Made by a program: the position numbers and the translations under genes
Shown here: piece after piece, positions 53,289-62,976 of the stretch
Layout of the letters: every line of letters begins with the position of its first letter
How positions within the stretch are numbered: position 1 is the stretch's first letter
DNA from: Geobacter sp.
GTDB taxonomy: Bacteria; Desulfobacterota; Desulfuromonadia; Geobacterales; Geobacteraceae
Direction: 5' to 3'
NCBI GenBank assembly: GCA_016177775.1
Contig: JACOUQ010000037.1
Coordinates: forward strand, 175,881-239,880
DNA: 64,000 nucleotides
Notes under the pieces: model-generated
Told to the model about the DNA's origin: nothing
Databases searched by the model: none
The model's input: the letters and a program-made list of their open reading frames with translations, nothing else

Positions 53289-56200
53289 TCATTCGCCCGT
53301 ATTCATTTCTTTATCCTGCCCCAGGTGATCCTGAAGGGGTTTCACGTCCAGCCGCCGCTGCTGCATCGCCAGAATGCCGTCCACGGCCGCCTTCGCACCG
53401 GCAACAGTGGTGAAGTAGGCAATGTTCTGCATCAGGGTCTCCCGCCGGATGGAGAAGGAATCGGCCACTGCCTGGGCACCCTGGGTGGTGTTTATCACCA
53501 TGGCGATCTCGCCGTTCTTGATGGAGTCCACAATGTGCGGCCGCCCCTCGATCACCTTGTTCACCACTTTCACGGTGATCCCCTTTTCCTGCAGATAGGC
53601 GGCAGTACCGCGGGTAGCGAGGAGTTCGAAGCCGTTATCATACAGCTTTTTCGCCGGAGTGACAATATGTTTTTTGTCGGCATCACGCACACTTATAAAG
53701 ACCCGCCCCGCCAGCGGCAGCTTTACGCCGGCCCCCAGCTGCGCCTTGGCGAACGCCATGGCGAAATCGTCGTCGATCCCCATTACTTCGCCTGTGGACT
53801 TCATCTCCGGACCAAGGAGGGTGTCGACGCCGGGGAACTTGACGAAGGGGAAGACCGCTTCTTTCACAGAGAAGTATGACGGGACGATTTCTTCGGTAAC
53901 ACCCAGCTCCTTCAGGCTTTTCCCGGCCTGGACCCGTGCCGCAAGCTGGGCCAAGGGACGGCCGGTGGCCTTGGAGACGAAGGGGACCGTGCGGGAGGCG
54001 CGCGGGTTCACCTCCAGGATGTAGATTATATCATCCCTGATGGCGTACTGTACGTTCATGAGGCCCCGCACCTTCAACTCCAGCGCCATCAGCCTGGTCT
54101 GGCGGGCGATCTCGGCGGCCAGCTCAGATGAAATGGAATAAGGGGGGAGCGAGCAGGCCGAATCGCCGGAGTGGATCCCTGCCTCCTCGATATGCTCCAT
54201 GATTCCGCCGATCACCACCTCGGTGCCGTCGGATATGGCGTCCACATCAATCTCGATGGCGGCATCCAGGAACTTGTCGATCAGGATCGGGTGTTCCGGC
54301 GAGGCCTGCACAGCGGTATGCATGTAGCGACGCAGGTCCTCCACGCCATAGACGATCTCCATGGCCCGGCCGCCAAGAACGTAGGATGGCCGGACCACAA
54401 CCGGGTAGCCTATCCTGTCGGCAGCCTTTTCCGCCTCTTCGAAGGAGCGGGCAATGCCGTTTTCCGGCTGCCTCAGCCCCAGCTTGTGGAGCATCTCCTG
54501 GAACCGTTCCCGGTCCTCGGCCCGGTCAATGGAGTCCGGAGATGTGCCGATGATGGGGACCCCTGCCTTCTCCAGCGCCACCGCCAACTTGAGCGGGGTC
54601 TGGCCGCCGAACTGGACGATGACACCGACGGGCTTCTCCACGTCGACTATGGAGAGGACATCCTCGTAGGTAAGCGGCTCGAAATAGAGACGGTCCGATG
54701 TATCGTAGTCCGTGGACACTGTTTCCGGATTGCAGTTGACCATGATGGTTTCAAAGCCGTCCTTGGTCAGGCCGAAGACGCCATGCACGCAGCAGTAGTC
54801 GAACTCGATCCCCTGGCCGATCCGGTTCGGGCCGCCGCCGAGGATTATCACCTTTTCCCGGTTGGTGACGTCCGCCTCGCACTCATCCTCGTAGGTGGAA
54901 TAGAGGTAGGGAGTATAAGCCACGAACTCGGCGGCACAGGTATCGACCCGCTTGAAAACAGGCTTGATGCCGAGGGAGAGGCGGAGCTGCCGGACTTCTT
55001 CCTCGGTCATGCTCCAGAGCCGGCCCAGAAACTTGTCCGAAAAGCCGTACTGCTTGGCCTCGCGGAGAATATCACGCATCTCCCCGTTCTTATGTCCGCA
55101 CTCCTCGCCGTGGCAGGATGCTGACATGCGCACCTGCTTCAGCTCCTCCTCCTTTTCCACGATCTGCCGGATGTTGTGGAGGAACCAGGGATCGATCCCG
55201 GTGATGCCGTAGATCTCGTCTATCTCCTTTCCTGACCGCAATGCGTCGGCCACGTACCAGAGCCGGTCGCAGTTGGGGGTGCGGAGCTTGTCCCGCAGAA
55301 GGGCATTTTCTTTATCAGTGAGTGCCCGGCGCGTCTCATTAGTGATGTCGAACAGCCGCGACTCGAAGCCGGACGAACCGATCTCCAGGGAGCGGATCGC
55401 CTTCTGGAGCGATTCCTTGAAGGTCCGGCCAATGGCCATAACCTCTCCCACAGACTTCATCTGCGTAGTGAGGGTGGCGTCGGCGGCCGGGAACTTCTCG
55501 AAGGTGAAGCGCGGGACCTTGGTCACCACGTAGTCGATGGTCGGCTCGAAGGATGCGGGGGTCTCGCGGGTGATGTCGTTGCGGATCTCGTCCAGGGTGT
55601 ACCCTACCGCCAGCTTGGCCGCGATCTTGGCAATGGGGAAGCCGGTAGCCTTGGAGGCGAGCGCCGAGGAGCGGGAGACGCGGGGATTCATCTCGATCAC
55701 CACCAGCCGCCCGTCCCGCGGGTTCACGCCAAACTGGATGTTGGAACCGCCGGTATCCACCCCGATCTCGCGGATGATCTTGAGGGATGCATCGCGCAGG
55801 ATCTGGTATTCCTTGTCGGTCAGGGTCTGGGCCGGGGCCACGGTGATAGAGTCGCCGGTATGGACCCCCATGGGGTCGAAGTTCTCGATGGAGCAGATGA
55901 TGACCACGTTGTCCACGGTATCGCGCATCACCTCCAGCTCGTACTCCTTCCAGCCGATCACCGACTCCTCCACCAGGACTTCGTCGGTGGGGGATGCCTC
56001 GATCCCGGCCATTACCATCTTCTCGTACTCTTCCATGTTGTAAGCAATGCCGCCGCCGGTACCCCCCAGGGTGAACGATGGACGGATGATGGCCGGGAAG
56101 CCGACGACTTTCACAACCTCCATCGCCTCGACATAGTTATGGGCAAAGCCTGAGCGGGGCACTTCCAGGCCGATCCGCTCCATGGCCAGCTTGAAGAGGG

Positions 56201-56588
56201 TTCGGTCCTCAGCCATCTTGATGGCGGGAAGCTTGGCGCCGATCAGTTCGACTCCGTATTTCTCCAGAACACCACTCTCCGCCACGGCCACGGCAGTATT
56301 CAGTGCCGTCTGGCCGCCGAGGGTGGGGAGCACCGCGTCTGGGCGCTCCTTCTCGATGATCTTCTCCAGAGCCTCGGGGGTGACCGGCTCGATGTAGGTC
56401 CGGTCTGCGAAATCCGGGTCGGTCATGATGGTGGCCGGATTGCTGTTCAGCAGCACCACCTCGAACCCCTCCTCCTTCAGGGCCTTGCACGCCTGGGTGC
56501 CGGAGTAGTCGAACTCGCACGCCTGGCCGATAATGATCGGGCCAGCGCCGATGATGAGGATCTTGTGAATGTCTGTTCTTTTAGGCAT
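53289..56588 (-). CDS. carB: carbamoyl-phosphate synthase large subunit
   Basis: 1099 residues, slightly longer than E. coli CarB (1073). Two ATP-grasp halves are visible, each with the [17 protein letters not shown] and [31 protein letters not shown] motifs, then a C-terminal MGS-like allosteric domain. It makes carbamoyl phosphate from bicarbonate, ATP and CarA-supplied ammonia. A segment near residue 490 ([14 protein letters not shown]) with two Cys and two His looks like an insertion. It lies in the operon below DUF486 by 23 bases. Confidence 0.97.
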   Translation of the reverse strand: MPKRTDIHKILIIGAGPIIIGQACEFDYSGTQACKALKEEGFEVVLLNSNPATIMTDPDFADRTYIEPVTPEALEKIIEKERPDAVLPTLGGQTALNTAVAVAESGVLEKYGVELIGAKLPAIKMAEDRTLFKLAMERIGLEVPRSGFAHNYVEAMEVVKVVGFPAIIRPSFTLGGTGGGIAYNMEEYEKMVMAGIEASPTDEVLVEESVIGWKEYELEVMRDTVDNVVIICSIENFDPMGVHTGDSITVAPAQTLTDKEYQILRDASLKIIREIGVDTGGSNIQFGVNPRDGRLVVIEMNPRVSRSSALASKATGFPIAKIAAKLAVGYTLDEIRNDITRETPASFEPTIDYVVTKVPRFTFEKFPAADATLTTQMKSVGEVMAIGRTFKESLQKAIRSLEIGSSGFESRLFDITNETRRALTDKENALLRDKLRTPNCDRLWYVADALRSGKEIDEIYGITGIDPWFLHNIRQIVEKEEELKQVRMSASCHGEECGHKNGEMRDILREAKQYGFSDKFLGRLWSMTEEEVRQLRLSLGIKPVFKRVDTCAAEFVAYTPYLYSTYEDECEADVTNREKVIILGGGPNRIGQGIEFDYCCVHGVFGLTKDGFETIMVNCNPETVSTDYDTSDRLYFEPLTYEDVLSIVDVEKPVGVIVQFGGQTPLKLAVALEKAGVPIIGTSPDSIDRAEDRERFQEMLHKLGLRQPENGIARSFEEAEKAADRIGYPVVVRPSYVLGGRAMEIVYGVEDLRRYMHTAVQASPEHPILIDKFLDAAIEIDVDAISDGTEVVIGGIMEHIEEAGIHSGDSACSLPPYSISSELAAEIARQTRLMALELKVRGLMNVQYAIRDDIIYILEVNPRASRTVPFVSKATGRPLAQLAARVQAGKSLKELGVTEEIVPSYFSVKEAVFPFVKFPGVDTLLGPEMKSTGEVMGIDDDFAMAFAKAQLGAGVKLPLAGRVFISVRDADKKHIVTPAKKLYDNGFELLATRGTAAYLQEKGITVKVVNKVIEGRPHIVDSIKNGEIAMVINTTQGAQAVADSFSIRRETLMQNIAYFTTVAGAKAAVDGILAMQQRRLDVKPLQDHLGQDKEMNTGE

Positions 56589-56611
56589 TTAGATACAACT
56601 CCTTCTTGTAA

Positions 56612-56938
56612 TTATCGAAATATGAAGAAGACCGCCCCGGCCAAGCATACCCCGGCCCAGAGGTAGTCAAGTTTCAGCGGCGTCCCCATGTACAGCACGG
56701 CAAAGGGGACGAAAATGCTGAGAGTTATCACTTCCTGCACGATCTTCAGCTGCGCCAGGGTGAACCTTCCGTAGCCGATGCGGTTGGCAGGGACTTGCAC
56801 CAGGTACTCGAAGAAAGCGATCCCCCAGCTCACCAGGACCGCAATGAGCCAGTGCCGGGTCCGGAGGTTCCGCAGGTGTGCGTACCAGGCAAAGGTCATG
56901 AAGATGTTGGAGATGATGAGTAAAACGACCGTTCTCAT
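56612..56938 (-). CDS. DUF486 family membrane protein
   Basis: 108 residues with four hydrophobic helices (VVLLIISNIFMTFAWYAHL, HWLIAVLVSWGIAFFEYLV, VITLSIFVPFAVLYMG, WAGVCLAGAVFFIF). It fits the DUF486 small multidrug-resistance-like fold (DMT superfamily). ATG 56938 overlaps the stop of the radical SAM gene (ATGA). Substrate is unknown. Confidence 0.88.
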   Translation of the reverse strand: MRTVVLLIISNIFMTFAWYAHLRNLRTRHWLIAVLVSWGIAFFEYLVQVPANRIGYGRFTLAQLKIVQEVITLSIFVPFAVLYMGTPLKLDYLWAGVCLAGAVFFIFR

Positions 56939-57837
56939 TCCTGCACCCAGCCATTTTCCAGCCCCGCATCTTCCAGCGCCGCCACCGCCTCCTCGTACTC
57001 TTCGTCAGTGACCTTGCGATGGATGCCGGGAACTCCGGCTGCCTCATGGGCTGGAAAAAACTGCTTCATCAGCGAGATGTGGGTCTCCTGCCCCAGGTTC
57101 TCCGAGATCCAGCGGAGGGTCCCGACGCTGCCCGCTCCACCTTCGGGCAGGACCAGGTGCCGAATTAAGAGCCCCCTCATCGCGACCCCCTCTTCGTCCG
57201 TCTCCAGATGTCCGACCTGGCGAAGCATCTCCTTCACGGCACGGCGGTTCACCTCGCGGTAGCCGGGGGCTGAGGAAAACCTTACAGCCGCGTCATCGTC
57301 CACATACTTCATGTCCGGCAGATAGACATCCGCCACACCTTCAAGGAGCACCAGGGCATCCGCCTTTTCATAGCCGCTGGAATTCCAGACCAAGGGGACC
57401 CGGAACCCCTGAGGAACTGCCAGATAGAGGGCTGCCAGGATCTGCGGCAGAAAGTGCGTCGGGGTGACGAAGTTGATATTGTGCACCCCTTGGCGCTGCA
57501 ACTTCAGCATCCGCGAGGCAAGCCCAGCGGCCGTGATCTCCTCGCCGTTCCCAAGCTGGCTGATGGGGAAGTTCTGGCAGAACCGGCAGCGGAGCGTGCA
57601 ACCGGAGAAGAAAATCGTCCCGGAACCGTGCGTACCGGTTATCGGCGGCTCCTCCCCCCGGTGAACATTGACCGACGCCACCTTGGGATGGGCGCCGCTG
57701 CGGCAGACGCCGGTCTCCCCGGCAAGGCGGTTCACCCTACACTCGTGGGGACAGAGGTCGCAGCTCTTGAGCCGGCCAAAGGCTTCGCGAACCCGATCGA
57801 GCAATTCACCTGACTTGTAGAGATCAAGGTATTTCAT
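56935..57837 (-). CDS. radical SAM protein, PflA-like
   Basis: 300 residues. A first cysteine region (CDLCPHECRVNRLAGETGVC) precedes the radical-SAM cluster motif CTLRCRFC (CxxxCxxC). The C-terminal part reads LIRHLVLPEGGAGSVGTLRWI. This is the family related to pyruvate-formate-lyase activating enzymes and AmmeMemoRadiSam-type proteins (YgiQ/PflX-like). Substrate unknown. ATG 57837 lies 14 bases after carA stop; this gene and DUF486 split carA from carB. Confidence 0.9.
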   Translation of the reverse strand: MKYLDLYKSGELLDRVREAFGRLKSCDLCPHECRVNRLAGETGVCRSGAHPKVASVNVHRGEEPPITGTHGSGTIFFSGCTLRCRFCQNFPISQLGNGEEITAAGLASRMLKLQRQGVHNINFVTPTHFLPQILAALYLAVPQGFRVPLVWNSSGYEKADALVLLEGVADVYLPDMKYVDDDAAVRFSSAPGYREVNRRAVKEMLRQVGHLETDEEGVAMRGLLIRHLVLPEGGAGSVGTLRWISENLGQETHISLMKQFFPAHEAAGVPGIHRKVTDEEYEEAVAALEDAGLENGWVQE

Positions 57838-57851
57838 GGTTAACCAGCCGT

Positions 57852-58973
57852 TTACCTGTGGCGCTCCATCATTTCCACGAACCTTCCGAACAGATAATGC
57901 GAATCATGCGGCCCCGGCGAGGCCTCCGGATGATGCTGCACCGAGAAGATCGGCAGATCCTTGTGGCGCATCCCCTCCACAGTCTGGTCGTTCAGGTTCT
58001 CGTGGGCCAGCTCGCAGACCCCAGCGAGCGACACGATATCCACCGAAAAGCCGTGGTTCTGGGCCGTAACTTCCACCTTTCGGGTGGCCAGGTCCATTAC
58101 CGGCAGGTTAGAACCGTGATTGCCGAACTTGAGCTTCATGGTCTTCCCACCGAGGGCAAGGCCCAGGAGCTGGTGGCCAAGGCAGATGCCGAAGATCGGC
58201 TTCTTGCCGACGAACTTGCGCATGTTCTCGATCACCTCGGTCATCGGCTCCGGATCGCCGGGGCCGTTGGAAAAGAAGATGCCATCCGGGTTCATGGCAA
58301 GGGCCTGCTCCGCAGGGAAAGTGGCCGGGACCACAGTCACGTCGCAGCCGGCGGACACCAGGCAGCGCAGGATGTTGAGCTTGATACCGAAGTCATAGGC
58401 CACAACCTTGTATTTCAAGGCGGCGGGGTCGGGATGGACATAACCCTTTTCCAGGTCCCAGAGGCCCTCGGTCCAGTGGTACGGCTTTTCGCAAGATACG
58501 CCGGTGGCGAGATCCAGGCCGGCCATGCTCGGCAGTGCCCTGGCCTTTTTCACCAGGCTCTCGTGGTCGAAATCCACGGTAGAGATGATACCGTTCTGGG
58601 CGCCGTGATCGCGCAGATGGCGAGTAAGCGCCCTGGTATCGAGTCCTTGGATGCCCACCACACCGTTCTCTTTGAGGTAGGCGTCGAGGCTCATGGTGGC
58701 GCGCCAGTTGGAGTAGTGATCGTGATACTCCTTGACGATGAAGCCCGAGAGGTAGAGCTGGTTGCTCTCGATATCCTCCGGGTTGATGCCGGTGTTACCC
58801 ATCTGGGTATAGGTCATGGTGACCATCTGACCCTTGTAGGAAGGGTCGGTCAGCACCTCCTGATAGCCGGTCATGGCGGTATTGAACACCACCTCGCCAG
58901 TTGCTTCGCCGGCTGCGCCGAACCCCTTACCTTCGAAAACGCGCCCATCTGCGAGCGCAAGTACTGCTTTCAT
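57852..58973 (-). CDS. carA: carbamoyl-phosphate synthase small subunit
   Basis: 373 residues. N-terminal CPSase domain (ALADGRVFEGKGFGAAGEATGEVVFNT), then a class I glutamine amidotransferase with catalytic cysteine in PIFGICLGHQLLGLALGG and the His/Glu pair in VQHHPEASPGPHD. It hydrolyses glutamine to feed ammonia to CarB. ATG 58973 has AGGAGC upstream; a frame opening at 59009 lies next to repeat D. Confidence 0.97.
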   Translation of the reverse strand: MKAVLALADGRVFEGKGFGAAGEATGEVVFNTAMTGYQEVLTDPSYKGQMVTMTYTQMGNTGINPEDIESNQLYLSGFIVKEYHDHYSNWRATMSLDAYLKENGVVGIQGLDTRALTRHLRDHGAQNGIISTVDFDHESLVKKARALPSMAGLDLATGVSCEKPYHWTEGLWDLEKGYVHPDPAALKYKVVAYDFGIKLNILRCLVSAGCDVTVVPATFPAEQALAMNPDGIFFSNGPGDPEPMTEVIENMRKFVGKKPIFGICLGHQLLGLALGGKTMKLKFGNHGSNLPVMDLATRKVEVTAQNHGFSVDIVSLAGVCELAHENLNDQTVEGMRHKDLPIFSVQHHPEASPGPHDSHYLFGRFVEMMERHR

Positions 58974-58998
58974 GTAATGCTCCTGTATCAAATCAATA

Positions 58999-59049
58999 TG
59001 TAGGGGCAAGGCATGCCTTGCCCTGGGCGACGCATGCGTCGCCCCTACG
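58999..59049. repeat. two-hairpin intergenic repeat, copy D
   Basis: TGTAGGGGC...GCCCCTACG. Contains GGGCAAGGCATGCCTTGCCC and GGGCGACGCATGCGTCGCCC, both perfect palindromes. It ends 2 bases from the pyrC stop (59052, minus strand). Confidence 0.9.
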
Positions 59050-59051
59050 AG

Positions 59052-60329
59052 TTACCCACGTTTATAAACCACTTTCCCACCCACAATCGTGTACTTCGCC
59101 CCGCCCTTCATGCTCCAGCCTATGAACGGGGAGTTCTTCGACTTGGCTTCGAGCTTCTCCGCCTCAACCTTCCAGTCGGCTTCCGGGTCGATGACCGTCA
59201 CATCCGCGACGGCTCCCTTTTTCAGTGTACCCCGGTCAAGTCCTAGAATTTTTGAGGGGTTGCATGTCATCTTCTCAACCAACACTTTGAAATCCAGTTC
59301 ACCATCCGCCACCAGTTGCAGAGAAAGGGGCAAGGAGGTTTCCAGGCCGATGATCCCGTTCAGGGCAGCATTGAACTCCACGTCCTTCTCGTCCAGATGG
59401 TGCGGGGCGTGGTCAGTGGCGATGGCATCGATGGTTCCGTCCGCCAGGCCGGCCTTTATTGCAGCCACGTCCTCGGCAATGCGAAGCGGCGGGTTCATCT
59501 TGGCGTTGGTATCATAACCGCGCACCGCGTCGTCGGTCAGGGAGAAATAGTGCGGGGCGGTCTCGCAGGTCACCTTCACCCCGCGGGCCTTGGCATTGCG
59601 GATGATCCGGACCGACCCCGTGGTGGAGATATGGGCGATGTGTAAGGGCGAATCGGTGAGCTCGGCGAGGTAGACGTCGCGGGCCACGGCAACATCCTCG
59701 GCCGCCCATGGAATACCCTTGAGCCCCAGTTCGGTGGAGGTGAATCCCTCGTTCATGACCCCCTCCCCCACCAGGGAAAGCTCCTCGGAATGGGTTATAA
59801 CCATGATCCCCATCCCCTTGGCGTACTCCAGCGCCCGGCGCATCAGCTCGGCATTGACTACAGGCCTGCCATCGTCCGAAACCGCTACGCAGCCTGCCTC
59901 TTTCATGTCTCCCATCTCGGCCAGCGACTCCCCCTTGCTACCCTGGGTTATGGCGCCGATGGGGAAGACGTTGACGAGGCCCTCCGCCTTGGCCTTGTTG
60001 ATTATGTAGGAAGTAACCGCCTTGTTGTCGTTCACAGGCTTGGTGTTCGGCATGCAGCAGACCGAAGTGAAGCCCCCGGCGGCAGCGGCACGCGTGCCAG
60101 TAACGATGTCCTCCTTGTATTCCAGTCCCGGATCCCGCAGATGGACGTGCATGTCGATCAGTCCCGGCGTCACCAGGCAGCCGGCAGCGTCGACGGTCTC
60201 GGCGCCGGCCGGAGCCTTCAGGTTCTTGCCGAGATCGGCGATCTTGCCGTCAACGATCAGGATGTCCAGCAGATCGTCAATGTTCTGCGACGGGTCGATC
60301 ACCCGCCCCCCTTTTATCAGAAGATTCAT
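59052..60329 (-). CDS. pyrC: dihydroorotase, class I
   Basis: 425 residues, the length of bacterial type I dihydroorotases (PyrC/AllB family). Metal and substrate motifs: [29 protein letters not shown] then THSEELS, and [11 protein letters not shown] plus ATDHAPHH. Cyclises carbamoyl aspartate to dihydroorotate, the third step of the pathway. GAGGTGA precedes ATG 60329. Confidence 0.95.
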   Translation of the reverse strand: MNLLIKGGRVIDPSQNIDDLLDILIVDGKIADLGKNLKAPAGAETVDAAGCLVTPGLIDMHVHLRDPGLEYKEDIVTGTRAAAAGGFTSVCCMPNTKPVNDNKAVTSYIINKAKAEGLVNVFPIGAITQGSKGESLAEMGDMKEAGCVAVSDDGRPVVNAELMRRALEYAKGMGIMVITHSEELSLVGEGVMNEGFTSTELGLKGIPWAAEDVAVARDVYLAELTDSPLHIAHISTTGSVRIIRNAKARGVKVTCETAPHYFSLTDDAVRGYDTNAKMNPPLRIAEDVAAIKAGLADGTIDAIATDHAPHHLDEKDVEFNAALNGIIGLETSLPLSLQLVADGELDFKVLVEKMTCNPSKILGLDRGTLKKGAVADVTVIDPEADWKVEAEKLEAKSKNSPFIGWSMKGGAKYTIVGGKVVYKRG

Positions 60330-60349
60330 AGTATCACCTCATGTTCTGG

Positions 60350-60407
60350 TGTAGGGGCAAACCTTGTGTTTGCCCAGATCCGGGCGATCACAAGGATCGC
60401 CCCTACA
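60350..60407. repeat. two-hairpin intergenic repeat, copy E
   Basis: TGTAGGGGC...GCCCCTACA. Hairpins GGGCAAAC/GTTTGCCC and GGGCGATC/GATCGCCC, each with a short loop. It ends 5 bases from the pyrB stop (60413). Confidence 0.85.
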
Positions 60408-60412
60408 AAAGC

Positions 60413-61348
60413 CTATTCCGTCGCCAGTTCCCCGCCGCTCACATGGTACAGCATCGCCATCCGCACCAGCACGCCGTTCTCCACCTGCTGAAGGATCCAC
60501 GACTGGTCGCCATCGGCAACGTAGCTGGACAGTTCCACTCCCCGGTTGATGGGGCCAGGGTGCATGACCATGGCGCCGGGCCTGGCAAGCTTCAGTACGG
60601 CGGGGTTGAGTCCGTAGTAGCGGGAGTATTCGCGCAGCGTGGGGAGCAGCGTCTTCCCCTGCCGCTCCAGCTGGATGCGGAGCATCATCACCACATCGGC
60701 CCCTTCGACCGCCTCGCGCATGTCCTTGCAGACCGTGACATTGCCCAGCCGCTCGATGCCGGGGGGCATCATGGTCGGCGGCCCTGCCAGGAAAATCTGT
60801 GACCCCATCCTGGTCAGGCCGAAGATGTTGGAACGGGCCACGCGGCTGTGGGTGATGTCGCCGACAATCGCCACCTTGAGACCGTCGAGCCTGCCGAACT
60901 TCTGCCGCATGGTGAGCATGTCCAGAAGCCCCTGGGAGGGGTGCTCGTGGGCGCCGTCCCCGGCGTTGATCACCGAGCAGGAGACGCGCTGCGCCAGATA
61001 ATGGTGCGAACCGGAAACCGCGTGCCGCATGACGATGATGTCAGGCTTCATCGCCAGAATGTTGCGGGCAGTGTCCGAGAGGGTCTCCCCCTTGGTAACG
61101 GAGCTGCTGGAGGCGGTTATGTTCACGGTGTCGGCCGACAGGCGCTTGGCAGCGATCTCGAAGGAGGTGCGAGTGCGGGTGGACGCCTCGAAGAAGAGGT
61201 TGACCACGGTCTTGCCGCGCAGCGTGGGCACCTTCTTGATCTCCCGGTCGTTGATCTCGCGCATGTTTTCCGCGGTATCGAGGAGCAGCTGGATTTCTTC
61301 TTTCGTCAGGTCTTGCAGGCCGATGATGTCTTTGTGCTTGAACTGCAT
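60413..61348 (-). CDS. pyrB: aspartate carbamoyltransferase catalytic subunit
   Basis: 311 residues, normal length. Carbamoyl-phosphate loop [13 protein letters not shown], the active-site lysine loop [26 protein letters not shown], and [12 protein letters not shown] near the C-terminus. Condenses carbamoyl phosphate with aspartate. ATG 61348 (GGGAGG upstream) was chosen; a frame opening at 61474 lies inside pyrR. No pyrI follows, as expected with PyrR control. Confidence 0.97.
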   Translation of the reverse strand: MQFKHKDIIGLQDLTKEEIQLLLDTAENMREINDREIKKVPTLRGKTVVNLFFEASTRTRTSFEIAAKRLSADTVNITASSSSVTKGETLSDTARNILAMKPDIIVMRHAVSGSHHYLAQRVSCSVINAGDGAHEHPSQGLLDMLTMRQKFGRLDGLKVAIVGDITHSRVARSNIFGLTRMGSQIFLAGPPTMMPPGIERLGNVTVCKDMREAVEGADVVMMLRIQLERQGKTLLPTLREYSRYYGLNPAVLKLARPGAMVMHPGPINRGVELSSYVADGDQSWILQQVENGVLVRMAMLYHVSGGELATE

Positions 61349-61366
61349 GGATGCCCTCCCATGTTC

Positions 61367-61426
61367 TGTAGGGGCAGGCATTGTGCCTGCCCGGACAAAG
61401 GGCAACCACATGGGGTTGCCCCTACA
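61367..61426. repeat. two-hairpin intergenic repeat, copy F
   Basis: TGTAGGGGC...GCCCCTACA. Hairpins GGGCAGGCA/TGCCTGCCC and GGGCAACC/GGTTGCCC. It ends 4 bases from the pyrR stop (61431). Confidence 0.85.
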
Positions 61427-61430
61427 AGGA

Positions 61431-62096
<666 letters not shown>

Positions 62097-62099
62097 TCA

Positions 62100-62132
62100 C
62101 CTTTACTAACCTCACGGGGTTAATTTAAAAGG
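62100..62132 (-). promoter_or_regulatory. PyrR-binding hairpin in the pyr leader RNA
   Basis: Core AACCCCGTGAGGTT (62121-62108) matches 13 of 14 positions of the PyrR consensus ARUCCNGNGAGGYU as recalled. It forms stem AACC/GGTT with hexaloop CCGTGA, a lower stem CCTTT/AAAGG, and an asymmetric internal loop between, as in known PyrR sites. The lower stem contains the Shine-Dalgarno sequence of the leader ORF. Confidence 0.75.
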
Positions 62133-62151
62133 GAGTATAAACAGTTGAAGC

Positions 62152-62181
62152 ACTTTACCATCGTAGCCATTCACCCGTCAA
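62152..62181 (-). promoter_or_regulatory. probable pyr operon promoter
   Basis: Minus-strand TTGACG (62181-62176), 18-base spacer, TAAAGT (62157-62152). Transcription would start about 62145 and include the whole PyrR hairpin. A TATACT at 62139-62134 is closer but would start inside the hairpin. Confidence 0.4.
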
Positions 62182-62201
62182 GGGGAAATTGGCGTCACGA
62201 A

Positions 62202-62807
62202 TCATTTGATCCATTCCCTGGGAACGCCCGCCTTGGTGGCCAACAACTCAAGGTCCGCCAGTTCTTGCTCGATCTGCTTGATACGCGCCTCATCACTTTC
62301 AATTTCGTTCTTAATGGCATAATATGCCTCCCGGTTCTTGCCGGGAGCGCTCAAAGCACTCTTGTTGGTGTAAGACTCGATGTCCGCCAAGCTCTCTCCC
62401 TCTTTCGGCGTGCGCCCTATACTTATGGTCCAGCGGCGCCGCAGGAATTGCAACTTGTCCCGCTTATCCGGAAGCTCTTGAGTCAATTTGGCCAGTTCAG
62501 TCCGCAGGTTGCCCGTAGTGGAGCGCCACCACTTTTCATCATGTCCAGCATAAAGCGGCGGAGCCTTTGCAGCCTCCTTTTTCTCCACCGGTTTAGGAGC
62601 AGAAAGGGGCTGGGTCGTAGGGGAGATTACCGGCGTCTCTGATTTGACGGAAGGGCGTTTCCTCGCTTTCTTCCGATTTTGCCGGGGGATTTTGTCGGGA
62701 TTGTCCGTGAAATGGACGACACCCTTTTTGTCGGTCCACTGATAAGTGTCCGCAGATACCGGCGCGACCGTTGCTAGAAACAAAATCATCACAAACAGCA
62801 TTTTCAT
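62202..62807 (-). CDS. DUF4124 domain protein, exported (second copy)
   Basis: 201 residues. Signal peptide (MKMLFVMILFLATVAPVSA), DUF4124 signature TYQWTDKKGVVHFTDN, a basic/proline-rich linker with alternating Lys/Arg, and a C-terminal coiled coil ending KAGVPREWIK. It shares layout and ending (AGVP) with the protein at 40635. Function unknown. ATG 62807 with GGGGGTGA upstream. Its end faces into the pyr promoter region. Confidence 0.82.
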   Translation of the reverse strand: MKMLFVMILFLATVAPVSADTYQWTDKKGVVHFTDNPDKIPRQNRKKARKRPSVKSETPVISPTTQPLSAPKPVEKKEAAKAPPLYAGHDEKWWRSTTGNLRTELAKLTQELPDKRDKLQFLRRRWTISIGRTPKEGESLADIESYTNKSALSAPGKNREAYYAIKNEIESDEARIKQIEQELADLELLATKAGVPREWIK

Positions 62808-62882
62808 GGAAGGTCACCCCCTGGAATCCGTTTGTAGACTGTTAATACAATACCCATTTCTCCGCAACTGGCAACATTTAAA

Positions 62883-62911
62883 TTGACGCAGAGTATGCAG
62901 ATGTGTATATT
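62883..62911 (+). promoter_or_regulatory. probable sigma-70 promoter for the nine-heme cytochrome
   Basis: TTGACG (62883-62888), 17-base spacer, TATATT (62906-62911). Transcription would begin near 62918, giving a leader of about 60 bases. Confidence 0.6.
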
Positions 62912-62933
62912 AACGCGGTTGTATACTGCATAC
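62893..62933. promoter_or_regulatory. inverted repeat overlapping the cytochrome promoter (possible operator)
   Basis: GTATGCAG (62893-62900) and CTGCATAC (62926-62933), perfect 8-base arms separated by 25 bases. One arm lies in the promoter spacer and the other just beyond the transcription start, a common layout for a repressor pair. Confidence 0.5.
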
Positions 62934-62976
62934 TTTCTCCATTCTCATTAATCATACCATGCAAAAGGAGTGCACC

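Noticed and set aside
57858..59003. 381-codon plus-strand frame opposite carA
   Set aside because: carA is unmistakable on the minus strand with the amidotransferase triad; the plus frame is a shadow.
48872..61426. The repeated palindromes as a CRISPR array
   Set aside because: Copies are scattered between genes, kilobases apart, without regular spacers, and no cas genes are present.
62134..62139. TATACT as the -10 element of the pyr promoter
   Set aside because: Transcription from it would begin inside the 5' arm of the PyrR hairpin and no -35 element fits; the pair at 62181/62152 gives a full leader.
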